A stretch of 64,000 nt of DNA from Coenobita brevimanus. Lineage: Eukaryota > Arthropoda > Malacostraca > Decapoda > Coenobitidae. The notes below the pieces were generated by a model. The model did not search any database. It worked only from the letters and a program-made list of their open reading frames with translations, and was not told the DNA's origin. The position numbers and the translations under genes are program-made. The stretch is taken from the NCBI GenBank assembly GCA_032717465.1, contig CM064632.1, positions 28,505,078 through 28,569,077 on the forward strand. The letters run 5' to 3'. This document shows positions 52,311 to 63,844 of the stretch, piece by piece. Position 1 is the first letter of the stretch. Every line of letters begins with the position of its first letter.

Positions 52311-52994
52311 ATTTATGAAGGTGTGAGGAATTGTAAAATAAAATGGAGGTGGGAGGTAGTGGAGGTAAATGATAGGTGGGCTGCAAACATAGGTAGAAAA
52401 ATATATAAACAGTAGTGGGAGAACATGGGGAGGTGTGAAAGTGGGTGAAGGGTTGGTGTGATGGGGAGGAGATGAAAGGTGGGTGAAGAGGGTGTGGGCA
52501 CAGGACAAGGGGAAAATGGGACTAAGAAAATAAAAATAAAAGGAAGACCAAAAAATTAAACAAACTATCTTGTAAATTTAAGTAAAAAAAAAAAAGATGG
52601 GGGGATGCCAAGAGGAGAGTTAAGTAGGAGAGGGTAGGACGAGAGAACAGAAAAAAGGACAGAGTGAGAGGAGGCGATGGAGAGCTAGGGGGAAGAAGAA
52701 GAAGGGTGAGGAAAGAGTTGCAAAGGAGAAGAAGAGGAGAGGAGAGACTTCACAACTAAGGTGCTCTCAAAAGTTGAAAAAAAAAAAAAATGTTAAGTAG
52801 TAGCAAAGAACAATAGCCTACATACACAATTTATCCAGGCTGGAGGTTTTTAAAGGAACAAAAGATGGGGAAGGAGGGGGAGTTGAGGGGTTAATAGGGG
52901 CTAAGGGGGCGGAATAGTGGTGGGGAGCTCTCAGGGACGGACTTTATTTTCTAACGCGGGCGAAACAAATGAGCATCGAGCCTCGCCAGAGTCG
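52311..52994. other. Purine-rich non-coding DNA
   Basis: GGTGGGAGGTAGTGG and GGAGAAGAAG-type text with A runs at 52586-52596 and 52777-52790. No gene. Confidence 0.6.
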
Positions 52995-53014
52995 TCGCCT
53001 CCTCCTCCTCCCTC

Positions 53015-53097
<83 letters not shown>
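52995..53097. repeat. (TCTG)n and (CT)n
   Basis: TCTG units 53016-53040 and CT units 53041-53096. Confidence 0.95.
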
Positions 53098-53099
<2 letters not shown>

Positions 53100-53930
53100 A
53101 AGAGGAGGATTAGAAGCAGGACAAAAATGAGGAAGATAGAAAAAGTAGAGAAAGAACGCAAACAGGATGTAGAGGAGAAAGAGGACGAGGAGGAGGAGAA
53201 AGAAAATAAAGGAGGGGGGGGGGGAGATTTGGAGGTGAAGCAAAAAGAGGTGACTTAAAAAGAGAAGAAGGTGAGTAGCTGTAGTAGTAAGAAGAGTAAG
53301 AAAAGAGCAGGATGAAGGTGAGTAATAGAAGAAGAGTGTATAAAGAACAGGAGGAGGCAGAAGAGGAGGACAATATGGAGGAGGAGGAAAAACGTCAAGA
53401 CGGATGAGATGCGGGTTAAGGAGATGAGGGAGAAAGTTGGATTAAATGATGACTTTAAAATGTCGTTGAGAGGGACTCACGCCTCATTAAAAGATCTCTC
53501 ACGCCATGCATGAGACGGTGAGAGATGGGGGTAGAGGGTAAGTGGTAAGAGAGAAGAAGGAGAAGAGAGGAGGAAGAGGGGGAAGAAAGAAGAGAGGAAG
53601 GAAGAAAGAAGAAGAAGAAAAGAGGGCGTCGGATGGTAAAGAGTAAGGTAAGAAGAGGGAGAAGAGAAGGAGGAGGGAAGGAGAAAAGGAAAGGGGAAGG
53701 AATCAAGAGGAAGAAGAGAGGGGGGGGGAGAGAAGGTAAGGGGTAAGGAAGGAAGGAGAAAGGGGAGGGACAGAGAAGAGACAAAAGATGAAGAGACGGA
53801 AAGGATACGGGAGGAAGAGAGAAAAGTGAAAGATGGGAGAAGATTGGAGATGATGAGGATGGTGAGAGGAGGGGTAGAGAGGGTAAGATGGAGGGAAGAG
53901 AGAAGTGAGGTGGAGAAGAGGCCAAAGAAG

Positions 53931-53995
<65 letters not shown>

Positions 53996-54170
53996 GGGGG
54001 TGGGGGGAGGACGAAAACTGCCAGGAGAGGGGAGATTAAAAAGGGAAGAGGAGATATGAGGAGGGGGAGAACGCCTGGGGTGAGGACCGGAAGGAAGATT
54101 GGGGACAAGGAGAAGAGCTGGAAAGAAGAGGGACGCCGAGAGGATAAGCAGATAGGAAGGTTGGAGGAAG
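53098..54170. repeat. 1.07-kb polypurine tract with (GA)n
   Basis: Almost all A/G; (GA)n at 53938-53994. Both-strand open frames are artefacts. Confidence 0.9.
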
Positions 54171-54490
54171 TATGAGGAAGATGAATCTAAGATTGAAATA
54201 AGACGGACAGAGAAGTATAACAGTATCTGGTCATGTATTCACGAGATAAAGATGGAATCGTTACTTAGGAGGGACCGGGAAGGAAGTGAAGGGCATAAAG
54301 ATTTTTTTGAACGTCAGAAGAAATTGATTCTATTTTTACCACACCTATAAGAAAAGTCTTCCCTGAGCTTTCTCATTTTCAACTCGATGACGTACAGATG
54401 TATTATATTTATTCCCATTCTTACCAAATATTCTCACACCTCTCCAGTCCCCCGACCCTACGAAATCATAGTTCAGCCATCTTTATCTTG

Positions 54491-54493
<3 letters not shown>
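54171..54493. other. Non-coding spacer
   Basis: No gene. Confidence 0.4.
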
Positions 54494-54556
<63 letters not shown>

Positions 54557-54600
54557 TGGTAAGTGTGTGTGTCCTGCTGTGTGTCCTGGTATGTGTCCTG
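54494..54600. repeat. (GT)n and GTGTGTCCTGGT repeats
   Basis: (GT)n 54494-54555, then four imperfect GTGTCCTG(G/C)T units. Confidence 0.9.
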
Positions 54601-55194
54601 GCCAGCCACGCACCACTCCTAGGACTGCTTATTACTGCCACACCTTTAATTATTATTTAATTAACTTTTCACTTCTTAGTTGAATCTCTTGCGGTTTGAG
54701 GACTCGTGATGACTCAAAAACTTTTCCTTGGGATAAATTCTGAAGGACTGTTTTTACTTGATATATGTGCACCCAGGTCTGCCTGCCATTGAAAGGTCTC
54801 CAAAACTTGCTATTGGATTTTTCTCTTGGCCTCAGAACGAACTGTTCTTTTGCAGTATCATTTAATTGAATTGGTTTCATTATTTTGTTGAAGCGCAAGT
54901 TAATTTTTCTACAGTTGAAGATTGGAAACCTGCAATTGCAGTTTTCTATCCCTAATAGGATACATTGTTCTTTTGCAATATCATTGAATTGAAAAGGCTT
55001 TGTTATCTGTTGACGTGTATACAGTTATTGTTTTCCCAGCTGAAAAGACTCCAAAATTTGTAATTGAAGTTTTTTACTGATTCATTAATATTTGTTATAG
55101 TTATTAACAGAGGAAGAGAAGATATTGTTACCCTGATGGTCCATTGTTACAAATGAAAATGTTGGGTGGGAAGGATGGATTCTGGATTTGTTTT
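54601..55194. other. AT-rich non-coding DNA
   Basis: Several TTTTTACTTGA/TTGAATTGAA/GTTCTTTTGCA words repeat at low identity (54740-55080), perhaps an ancient duplication. No gene. Confidence 0.45.
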
Positions 55195-55690
55195 GCCCGA
55201 AACGTTACAGAATATATAAAACGTTACAGAATATAAAGCGTTACACAATATAAAAAACGTTTCAGAATATAAAAAAACGTTACAGAATATAAAAAAAAAT
55301 TAGAGTATAAAAAACGATACAGAATATAAAAAAGTTACAGGATATAAAAACGTTACAGAATATAAAAATGTTACAGAATCTATAAAACGTTACGGAATAT
55401 AAAGAACGTTACAGAAAATAGAAAATGTTACAGAATGTAAAAAACGTTACAGAATATAAAAAACATTGCAGAATATAAAAAACGTTACAGAATATAAAAA
55501 ACGTTACAGAATATAAAAAGTTACATAATATAAATACATTACAGAATATAAAAAACGTTACAATATGAAAACGTTACATAATATAAAAATGTTACAGAAT
55601 ATAAAAGTTCCAGAATAAAAAAAGATATATACAGAATAAAAAAAAGTTACAGAATATAGAAAACGTTACGAAATATAAAAAAATCCAACT
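55195..55690 (+). repeat. 19-20 bp tandem repeat, about 25 units
   Basis: Consensus AAAACGTTACAGAATATAA with frequent A-run length changes. Confidence 0.95.
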
Positions 55691-55719
55691 CTACTTGTCG
55701 CAGTGGATTATATTTTTAT

Positions 55720-56044
55720 AAAACAAAAATTTTCTTCTAAAATGATTGTTAAGAAGTAGGAACGGCAAAAGTGCACAGATAAGAGATAAAAAAACAACAA
55801 CAACACAAACAAACAAACAAGAGAGCATTCAGGATGGTAGGAAATTTGGAGACCTATACCCATTACTACATTCCACCAGCTACAAGTCTGTGGCCATAGT
55901 GTGGAATGTAGTAATGCGCATAGGTCTCTAAATCTGCTCCCATCCTGAATGCTCTTTTGTTTCTGCGCTTTTTTCATCTCTGACCTGTGCACTTTTGCCA
56001 TTCCTACTTCTTAACGATCATTTTAGAAGAAAATTTTTGTTTTC
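55720..56044. mobile_element. Long foldback element, about 150-bp arms
   Basis: Left arm begins AAAACAAAAATTTTCTTCTA, then AAGAAGTAGGAACGGCAAAA and AGAGCATTCAGGATGG. The right arm is its inverted copy, ending TAGAAGAAAATTTTTGTTTT. Arms differ at scattered bases; the loop is about 20-30 bp near 55880-55895. It has no coding capacity, and the superfamily is unknown. Confidence 0.88.
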
Positions 56045-56897
56045 TAGTTTATGATCTTTTTGTGGAAGTATAATTATGCATAATGCAAGTGTTACATTTG
56101 GATTGTTACATGCATAGCATACCGAAAGACTAAAACGAGGATGAAAAGAAGTGTTTTGGCAAGTTCCTTAACTGTAGACGAGCTGTAGCTAACCAATATT
56201 GCTCAAAATGGCATACTTACGGGTGACCGCGATGCAGTTTACATACCGTAACTCGCGAACCCTAGCCTGAATGCACTTCTAAACATAAAACACCTACACT
56301 TGATAAGCAGCGTTTTGGTATATAGCACGGTAGCGTACGCCTTTTTGTTTTGTATTTAGGACTAATGAAGAAAGAGAGAACAAAATCGATATTTTTGCTG
56401 TTCGATTTTGCGACTCCTACGAAGGTTAGCAAGACTTTGCGAGTATAGTATTTTGCATTATAGATAGACAGATATGAGGAATAGAAAAACAGCGGTCACC
56501 ATTAATATCACGGAGTCCAGAACTATACCACCGTAGCAATAAAGTTTGTCATTCATGGAAAATAGTTTAACAAACGTAGTTTGCCATTCCCACGAAATAG
56601 TTTGACATGACTCCAGGTTAGATAACAACAAAGTTACAAAATACATCGACATAGACCAATATCAAAGACAATAAAATACGTTATATCCACAATTGTAAAT
56701 TATATTCGATCAATCCAATATAAAGGTATGAACATAATTAAACCATCTAAAGTGTACAAAGTATAATACCAATCAATTTAGAATTACTAAACACTTGCAT
56801 GCAGTGTTAAATACAAAGAAAAAGTAGTTCAAATGATAAGCTTTATAGCAAGAGATTACGTGAGCATATCATTAGTAGCAATACATACTGTATACCG
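56045..56897. other. Non-coding DNA downstream of the transposase
   Basis: No gene and no terminal inverted repeat that I can pair with sequence beyond 61597, so the outer ends of the transposon are unresolved. Confidence 0.45.
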
Positions 56898-57774
56898 TTA
56901 CTCCCATATATCCTCCTTATGAAGGCATTTCATCAGGTAGCTGTTACTATGTACATAGTGTGCCTGCGTTAGTTGTGGTGTTATTACAATTAAAGCCTCC
57001 TCCATCGCCCCACGTGGTTTGTCCTCATGGTAAGCCCTGAGAGTCTGACCCACACTTCTGGCTGCAGCAGTATCACAACCTCCCGCAATGTTGTTGAGGA
57101 GATGCTTCAGGGTAGCTTGGAGGACACCGAAGCAGTTCTCTATAGGGTTAAGAAGTGGTGAATGTGGTGGGAGGTACCTCACTTCATGGTTGGTCATGGA
57201 CTGTGCAGCATGATGATGGCACGGAGCGTTATCCATGATGACAACAGCGTCTTCGTCGTCGAGAATAACATCAAGGGATGTTAGAAAATCATTAAAGATC
57301 TCTTAGGTAACACTCCGGACATGTATTTCGTGGTAGATTAATCCCCCAACATCAGAGATAGCGGCTATCAGCGTTATATTTCCACCTCGCTGTCCCCCTA
57401 CGTTTCATACGACACGCTTACCTCGTGCTGCACGACCATATGTACACCTTGTGTACAAATTGTTGCCAGTCTCATCCACATAGACACGGTGTTTTTGAAG
57501 CCCTCTCTCGTACATATAATGTGCATACTCCACTCTAGCATCTTTAACTGGAGGTGAATTTCTACTTTGAGGAACGTTTTCACATTTGTTGAGAGTTATT
57601 AAAGCACCATCCAATGCTCTTGCAACTGTGCTATCGCATACCGGCTGCTTTCTTGGCCAGGTGTCCCGCAGTGTTTCATTTAGCTCCTTTATGGTGATTG
57701 TCGAGACAGCCTCAATCATCATTACCAGGAAGTCCAGCAATTCGTCATCAAGTTTATGGTGTCTACCTGCACGG
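56898..57774 (-). pseudogene. IS630/Tc1-mariner-type transposase, C-terminal catalytic part
   Basis: One continuous minus-strand frame of about 290 codons, interrupted by two in-frame stops (TGA at 57405-57407, TAA at 57303-57305) but with no frameshift. It starts RAGRHHKLDDELLDF, the end of the DNA-binding region. The catalytic DDE triad is visible: Asp in YVDETGNN (near 57460), Asp in VVIMDNAPCHHH (near 57233) and Glu in NPIEN (near 57140). I count 30 residues between the second Asp and the Glu. The frame ends at a TAA/TAG-type stop at 56898-56900. The upstream 63 codons lie 3.6 kb away at 61407-61597 in the same strand and same codon phase. Together the two parts give about 355 codons, a normal length for the family. 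Two stops make it inactive. Both could arise by a single C-to-T change. Confidence 0.9.
57763..57774. repeat. 12-bp direct repeat, left copy (target-site duplication candidate)
   Basis: CTACCTGCACGG, identical to 61407-61418. On the minus strand it reads CCGTGCAG|GTAG, a proto-splice site. Confidence 0.8.
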
Positions 57775-57943
57775 GGATACACAGTGTAGGTAAAATGACT
57801 TTAGATTTTAAGTACAATATCTTAACTCAGGACTAGTTCCTGACCATCCCCCTTTGCTGAACTTTTTCAGTGTCTCAGTTACACAGAGAGTAGGCCAGCA
57901 TGTTCTCCAGTACAAATTTCTCTAACTATTTACACCAAACTAC
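57775..57943. other. Left end of the 3.6-kb insertion
   Basis: Sequence between the direct repeat and the LINE frame. No gene. It may be the LINE 5' untranslated part. On the minus strand it ends CATTTTACCTACACTGTGTA then TCCCCGTGCAG, acceptable as a 3' splice site. Confidence 0.45.
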
Positions 57944-60900
57944 ATGCACAGTACACACTACAGTTCCTTTTCCAAAAATCAAAAATCATGGCGTCACAAC
58001 ACACAACCTCAGAGTCCCCAGGGGGGGGGGACCATAAATGCCCTCACCATCCGCCCCTCTCCCGATGACGACTCGAGGTGCCTGGAACCACTGTCTGACT
58101 CTCTTCTTCTTCATTTCTGCAACATTCGCGGCCTTTCCTCTAACTTTCGCTCTGTTGAGCACCACCTCTCCTCCTCTAAACCTCATCTTCTTTTTCTAAC
58201 AGAGACTCAGCTGTCTGAGGCAACTGACAGCAAACCCTTTTCTGTATCCTCCTACTTTCTCTATACTCATTTCAAAGCCAAAGGTGGCTGTTGTGTATAT
58301 ATACGCAATGACTTATCTTGCTCTCGTGTTCCTGAACTCGATTCTTCTGAATTCTTTACACTCTGGCTTCGGCTTTCCTGTCATTCTCTGACTAAAAATA
58401 TCTGTGCTGTTTACTTATCCCCTAATTCTACTGACTATCAAAAATTCTTTGCCTATCTTACTTCTACGATGGAACACATTCTATCCATTTCTCCTTTCTC
58501 TGAAATCTCCATTCTAGGAGATTTCAATGTTCACCACCACCTTTGGCTCTCCTCTCCTTTCACGGATCCACCTGGTGAACAAGCCTACATCTTTTCTATC
58601 CTTAATGACCTAGAGCAGCTTGTACAGCACCCTACCCGTATCCCTGACCGCCTTGGAGAGAGCTCTAACATACTTGACCTCTTCCTCACAACTAATCCTT
58701 CTGCTTACTCTGTTAATCTTTTCTCTCCGTTGGGCTCCTCCGATTACAACCTTATTACCTTAACCTGTCCTATCACTCCGGTACGGCCTGTGGACCCTCC
58801 AGGGAAACGTCGTCTGTGGCATTTTGGAGCCGCGGACTGGGAGGCCCTCAGGCAGTACTTCTTTGATTTTCCCTGGAATGATTATTGCTTCCGTGGCCGG
58901 GAGCCATCTGAGTGTGCCTTGCGCATTACGGAGTTTATTCTCTCGGGCATGGAAGCATACATTCCTTTCTCATATTCTTTGACTAACGCAAGAAAGCCTT
59001 GGTTTAATCACACTTGTTCTAATGCTGTCCGCAACAAGGAGAGGGCCTACAAAAGGTACCGGAGCCAACCCACCCCTGAATCACATCATCTTTACGTTTC
59101 TACCCGGAATTGTGCTAAGTCTGTTCTTCACTCTACTAAAAATAATTTCATCCATACTAAATGCTCTCAACTCTCCAACTCAAATTCTTCCCGCTCCTTC
59201 TGGCACATTGCCAAAAATCTTTCTAACAACTTTACCTCATCATCCTTCCCTCCTCTTTTCTACTCTGATGGTTCTGTAGCTATTTCTTCTACTAATAAAG
59301 CAGATCTCTTCGCACAGACTTTCTCCTCCAATTCCACCTTAGATGATTCCGGTGCTGTTCCTCCATCACTTCCCCCCTCTGACTTCCTCATGGCTGACAT
59401 TAAAATTTCTTCAGTTGATGTATTTTCTGCCATCACTGGCCTCAGTACTAACAAGGCATACAGGCCTGATGGGGTCCTTCCTGTTGTTCTCAAGAACTGT
59501 GCTTCTGTGCTTACACCCTGCCTAGGCAAACTCTTTCGCCTTTGTCTGTCAACTTGTACCTTTCCTTCTTGCTGGAAGTTTGCTCTCATTCAGCCAGTCC
59601 CAAAGAAGGGTGACCACTCCCAACCCTCCAATAATCGTCCAATTGCTTTAACGTCCTGTATTTCAAAAGTTTTCGAGTCAATTCTCAATAGAAAAATTTT
59701 AAGGCATCTTTCCTATCACAACCTTCTTTCCGATCGTCAGTATGGGTTCCGTCAGGGACGCTCCACTGACGATCTTCTCACCTACCTTTCAGACTCCTGG
59801 TCATCCTCCTTTCGGGACTTTGGCGAAAGCTTTGCCATTGCACTTGACATCTCAAAGGCTTTCGATCGAGTCTGGCATAAATCTTTAATTTCCAAACTGC
59901 CCTCCTACGGTTTCTATCCTTCTATCTGAGCCTTCATCGCTAGCTTCCTTTCCGGTCGTTCTATAGCCGCTGTTGTAGACGGCCATCGTTCTTCTCCTAG
60001 ATCTATCAACAGTGGTGTTCCTCAGGGCTCTGTCCTATCACCAACTCTCTTCCTTTTATTCATGAATGATCTTCTAAGCTGTACATCTAACCCTATCCAC
60101 TCATACGCTGATGACTCCACCCTTCACCTTTCCATTCGGTTCCCGCAACGCCCATCTCAACAGTTGCTTCAACAAACAAGGGATGAGGCTATGGCACACC
60201 TAATGTCTGACTTGGCTCGTATCTCTTATAGGGTAAAAATAATATGGTTGTTTTTAATGCATCTAAGACTCAGTTCTTACACCTATCAACCCGACAAAAT
60301 CTTCCACAGGTATACCCATTAATGTTTAATAATATTCAGCTTAATCCTGCATCATCCTTGAACATGCTTGGGGTTTCATTTACTCGGGACTTATCTTGGA
60401 AAGATCATATTACATCTCTTGTAAAATCTGCTTCCAAGAAATTGGGTGTGCTAAGCCGACTCCGCTCTTTCTTTACCCCTTCACAATTATTGACTCTATA
60501 CAGGGGTTTTATCCACCCCTGTGTGGAGTACAACTCTCATGTGTGGGGAGGCTCCCCACATAGCGCCCTTCTCAATAGGGTGGATTCAAAGGCTTTTCGT
60601 CACATTAACTCTCCTCCTCTTAATGACTCCCTTCAACCTCTGTCTCTTCGCCGCACTGTTGCATCTTTATCTCTTTTCTATCGCTACTTTAATGGTCACT
60701 GCTGTTCTGAACTGTCTGCTTGCATTCCTCCACCTCTACGACGGGCGCGTAGCACCCGTCTGGCAGCAAACTCTCATCCCTTTTCTGTCCAACTCTCTAA
60801 TGCAAGAGTTAACCGTTACTCGCAGTCTTTCATTTATGCAACAGGTCAGCTCTGGAACTGTCTCCCTCTGTCTGTATTTCCTGCTGTCTATGATCTCCAG

Positions 60901-60948
60901 TCTTTCAAACGCAGTGTGTCCAGGCATCTCAAAATGATCGGATCTTGA
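57944..60948 (+). pseudogene. Jockey-type LINE: endonuclease/reverse transcriptase with one stop and one frameshift
   Basis: Endonuclease (residues about 50-275): FCNIRG with Asn60, LTETQ with Glu87, LGDFN with Asp193. The final SDH motif reads SDY (266-268), so the catalytic His is lost. The RT follows: KAYRPDG (Gly-to-Arg against the usual KAYGPDG), [35 protein letters not shown], motif [15 protein letters not shown], then TGA at 59927-59929. The same frame continues with motif B SGVPQGSVLSP and motif C SYADDST, then shifts near 60230-60245. The last part (60244-60948) has LGVSFTRDLSWKDH, LYRGFIHPCVEYNSHVWGG and a normal C-terminus. A G10 run at 58021-58030 may also have shifted the start region; an ATG at 57989 lies in another frame before it. 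No ORF1 is present. The gene resembles crab Jockey-type elements (inference from memory of the family). Confidence 0.93.
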
Positions 60949-61041
60949 ATTTGGCTCTCTATTGTATTTTGTTTTTCTCTTTGAGGGAACTGTTACTGCG
61001 GGCTCATGGCCTTTGGTTCCTTCTTCCTCGCATAAAAAAAA
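60949..61041 (+). mobile_element. 3' untranslated end and poly-A tail of the Jockey-type LINE
   Basis: Ends GGTTCCTTCTTCCTCGCAT then A17 (61025-61041). Confidence 0.85.
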
Positions 61042-61406
61042 AAAAAAAAACTGCAAGATATATAATTCAAATCCCACGCCACACTAAGTACACCACAACA
61101 CTTCACACAGCCACGTCGCACCATGCCACGGCACCCATGTCACACCCACACACACACACACACACACTCCATGTCACACCACACCAAACTATATAACACC
61201 ACACCACCTCGCAGCTCTCCACATTGCAACACAACACCACGGCACGTCACATCACACCACACCACGCCACATTACGTACTCCAGGCTTACATAATACCAC
61301 ACCACACAACCCATTAGTTGCCACTTTTCAGGCTGGGTATTGTATTCTGATACTGTAGGTTCTATAGTCTACAGCTTGATTCCATATCGTGCACAGTTCA
61401 CTATAG
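61042..61406. other. Right end of the 3.6-kb insertion, degenerate (ACACC)n
   Basis: CA-rich CACACCACACCACGCCAC-type repeat (61060-61310) with a perfect (CA)n at 61143-61166, then about 90 bp of unique sequence up to the direct repeat. Because this lies beyond the LINE poly-A, the LINE alone does not account for the whole insertion. Confidence 0.6.
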
Positions 61407-61418
61407 CTACCTGCACGG
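61407..61418. repeat. 12-bp direct repeat, right copy
   Basis: CTACCTGCACGG, identical to 57763-57774. Confidence 0.8.
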
Positions 61419-61597
61419 TGACGGCTGTCATGTACGTGCCCCGTATTTTGATAATTTCGTATGATGCCATAAGCTGTTGTCCTCTTAATGCCTAGATCAG
61501 CTGCGGTGATAAGGAAATCTCCGACCGCCTCGTATTTGTCAATTATCCTCTGCTTATCCTCCTCCGAGATGAGGGCGTTGCGACGACGACGAGGCAT
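61407..61597 (-). pseudogene. IS630/Tc1-mariner-type transposase, N-terminal DNA-binding part
   Basis: ATG at 61597 begins MPRRRRNALISEEDKQRIID, a basic start followed by a helix-turn-helix (AADLGIKRTTAYGIIRNY) as in paired-like DNA-binding domains of this family. The frame reaches DSRHRAG exactly at the 12-bp repeat. Beyond it the codons are foreign (SYSELC...). The matching continuation HRAG/RAGRHHKLDDE begins at 57774 in the same codon phase. I chose the internal ATG because upstream residues do not resemble the family. Confidence 0.85.
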
Positions 61598-62904
61598 TGT
61601 TCCGCAAGGGAAGCTATACATATACTGTTTTGAAGGTGGAGACAGGCCTTACAACGTAAACATGCCATGGGGGAGGGGGATGTAGAAGGTGAGGGAGGGG
61701 CGGCATAGGTTCGATGCTCCCGATTCATGTTTTGCTATGACGTTCCATTTTCTCTAAGTGTCAAAGTAATGGTATTTGTTGTTATAACATTTGTAGAATT
61801 GACGCTTCATTTCTGTGGCAATGTCGTTAGGATTGAAGTTTGTCCAACTATTTTGTGCTTTGTCTAACATACTGCTATACTGATATACTATTTTATGCAT
61901 TTGTTCCGAACAATGTCCAATTGTTTCAGAGCTTTGAGCTTTGTCATAAACCACCGATTAGCTGTCTGACTATAACGCAAAATACTGTAGTTTTGCACTT
62001 GAATAACGAAGGCCTCTTAGTTCATAAGCTTAGATCTGGACCTTGCGACCGTTTTCGCGCAAATGCTCCTATTCCCTCTAGAACAGGACGCCATTTTGAA
62101 CCTGCGCCATTCGTACTTACGGAGTGCTACCACGCTCCGTGATATATTGTCACGACGAGGTGGAGCTAGAGGTCCATCTGTCTGCGTGAAGATCAAGGTA
62201 AAGTGTGCAATGGAAATTTTAGAGTCAAAGGGAGCAGCTAACCACACCACGTCGTAAGCTCAGAAGTGGGAAAACAGGAATAAAGTCTAAAACAAATAGC
62301 AAAGAAAAAAAGAGGAAATGAAATAGGCTGTTAAAAATGCGTAGCTAACACTACCTTAAAATTACAGGAACAAAATCAAACAGGTTCGAACAGGATTGGT
62401 AAGATTTGTAGTCTGGTTGGGTTAGGGGGCTTTGTAACACATTGATTCTACATTTCAGGCCCCTGCTTCAGTAAGGGTGAGAGTTGAGTGTACATTGGTT
62501 AGGGTCATATTCTGGTTGGGTTAGTACACTTGTAACCTTAGCTTGTAGCATCCTCAGATTTACAGTACAGGTCCATATTTTTGAAAGAGTGAGAGTTTAG
62601 TGTGGATTGGTTGGAGTTGTGTTCTGGCTGGGTATGAGGTACTACGGCATCTCATTCTTAGCGATTTATTTTCCATGTTACAGCTTAATGTACTCCTGCA
62701 AGACTTCGATGTCCATTTCATATCAACGTTTCTTGCATACATAACATTAAGTAATATATTAGCGTGGCATATACCTAAATAAACTATTAAAGAAGACAGG
62801 GCCAGACAGCCTCCTTAACGCTTTAGCTGCGAGTAGTGCATTGTGATAATTTTATTTAAGCTGACAACAGACAGTTTAAGCTAAGATATTTCCTGCTATA
62901 CCAA
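61598..62904. other. Non-coding DNA, no gene
   Basis: Short open frames on both strands have no family signature. GGTTGGGTTAG and TAACAC words repeat near 62395-62530, a weak tandem duplication (two blocks beginning near 62400 and 62510). Part of this may be the upstream end of the transposon. Confidence 0.45.
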
Positions 62905-63075
62905 TTTTTTACTCTAACTTGGCCTACAATTGCCATCTCTTCATCTCCAGCTGTAACAAGAGATCAACACTAGAATATGAAGGGAATGTGTACTGTATTT
63001 TATCGTATTATTGTCTTTTTCTTCCACTGAGCTGTGTGAAATAGGCTGCAAAAGAACGATAATCTGGGACAATAT
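62905..63075 (+). mobile_element. Inverted-repeat element T1, copy
   Basis: TTTTTACTCTAACTTGGCCT at the left, TGTCTTTTTCTTCCACTGAG inside, CTGCAAAAGAACGATAATCT at the right. A middle segment is changed relative to 51345. Confidence 0.75.
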
Positions 63076-63159
63076 AATAAAAAAAGAGTTAATTCAATAG
63101 TTCCAAAGGCTGTCTCTTGTGGCACTTTGTTACGAATTCAGCGTTATGATCATTATCGT

Positions 63160-63260
63160 CGTCGTCATCATCATCATCATCATATCATCATCATTTTCAT
63201 CATCAGTATCTTAGTCATCATCATCATCATCATCAGTTTCATCGTCAGTATCGTAGTCGA

Positions 63261-63292
<32 letters not shown>

Positions 63293-63345
63293 GTTTCATT
63301 ATCAGTATCGTATGCGACATCAATATCATCATCATCATCCGCCTC
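63160..63345. repeat. (ATC)n array
   Basis: CATCATCATC repeats with GTC, TTC and GTA interruptions; two similar sub-blocks contain CAGTTTCAT.GTCAGTATCG. Confidence 0.95.
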
Positions 63346-63844
63346 GTCTTTCCATCTAATGTTGGGCTGAGGGAAAAAAATTAGATGGAAGTCTGTGAGT
63401 CGATCCTGCTCTGTGAGTCGATCCTGAGACTATACAGTTCCAAACCTTTCACCCCACCAACAACGCCATGAGACCAGTGTGTGTGTGTGTGTGTGTGTGT
63501 GTGGTTTCATTCCTTTGGCGTCATCGTACTAATAATTCCTTGTTGGTGCGATGTACTGCGGTGTGGTGTGATGCCGTGTAGTGTTGGGGTGTGGTGTTGT
63601 GTGCTATGATGTATTACTTGATTAAAAAAGGGTGACTATGTGCGGGAAACAGTGATCCACCAGTGCCCTGTGCTTTTTTTTTTCCCCTCTTTTCTTTTCT
63701 TCTTTTTTTTCTTCTGCTTTGTTCTTTCTTTTCTCATTTTCTTTAATTGATTGTGTTGTTTTCTTATTTCACTCAGTTGCACTTTAGCTTGGGCTAATAT
63801 TCTTTCAGTCTTTGATCCCGAGTTGTTGGAAGCGATTATCACTG
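63346..63844. other. Non-coding DNA with (GT)n and T/C-rich tract
   Basis: (GT)n 63478-63502, GTGTGGTGTGATG words 63555-63605 and a T-rich tract 63670-63770. No gene. Confidence 0.6.

Noticed and set aside
57586..57789. Plus-strand 67-codon frame
   Set aside because: Antisense to the transposase coding frame.
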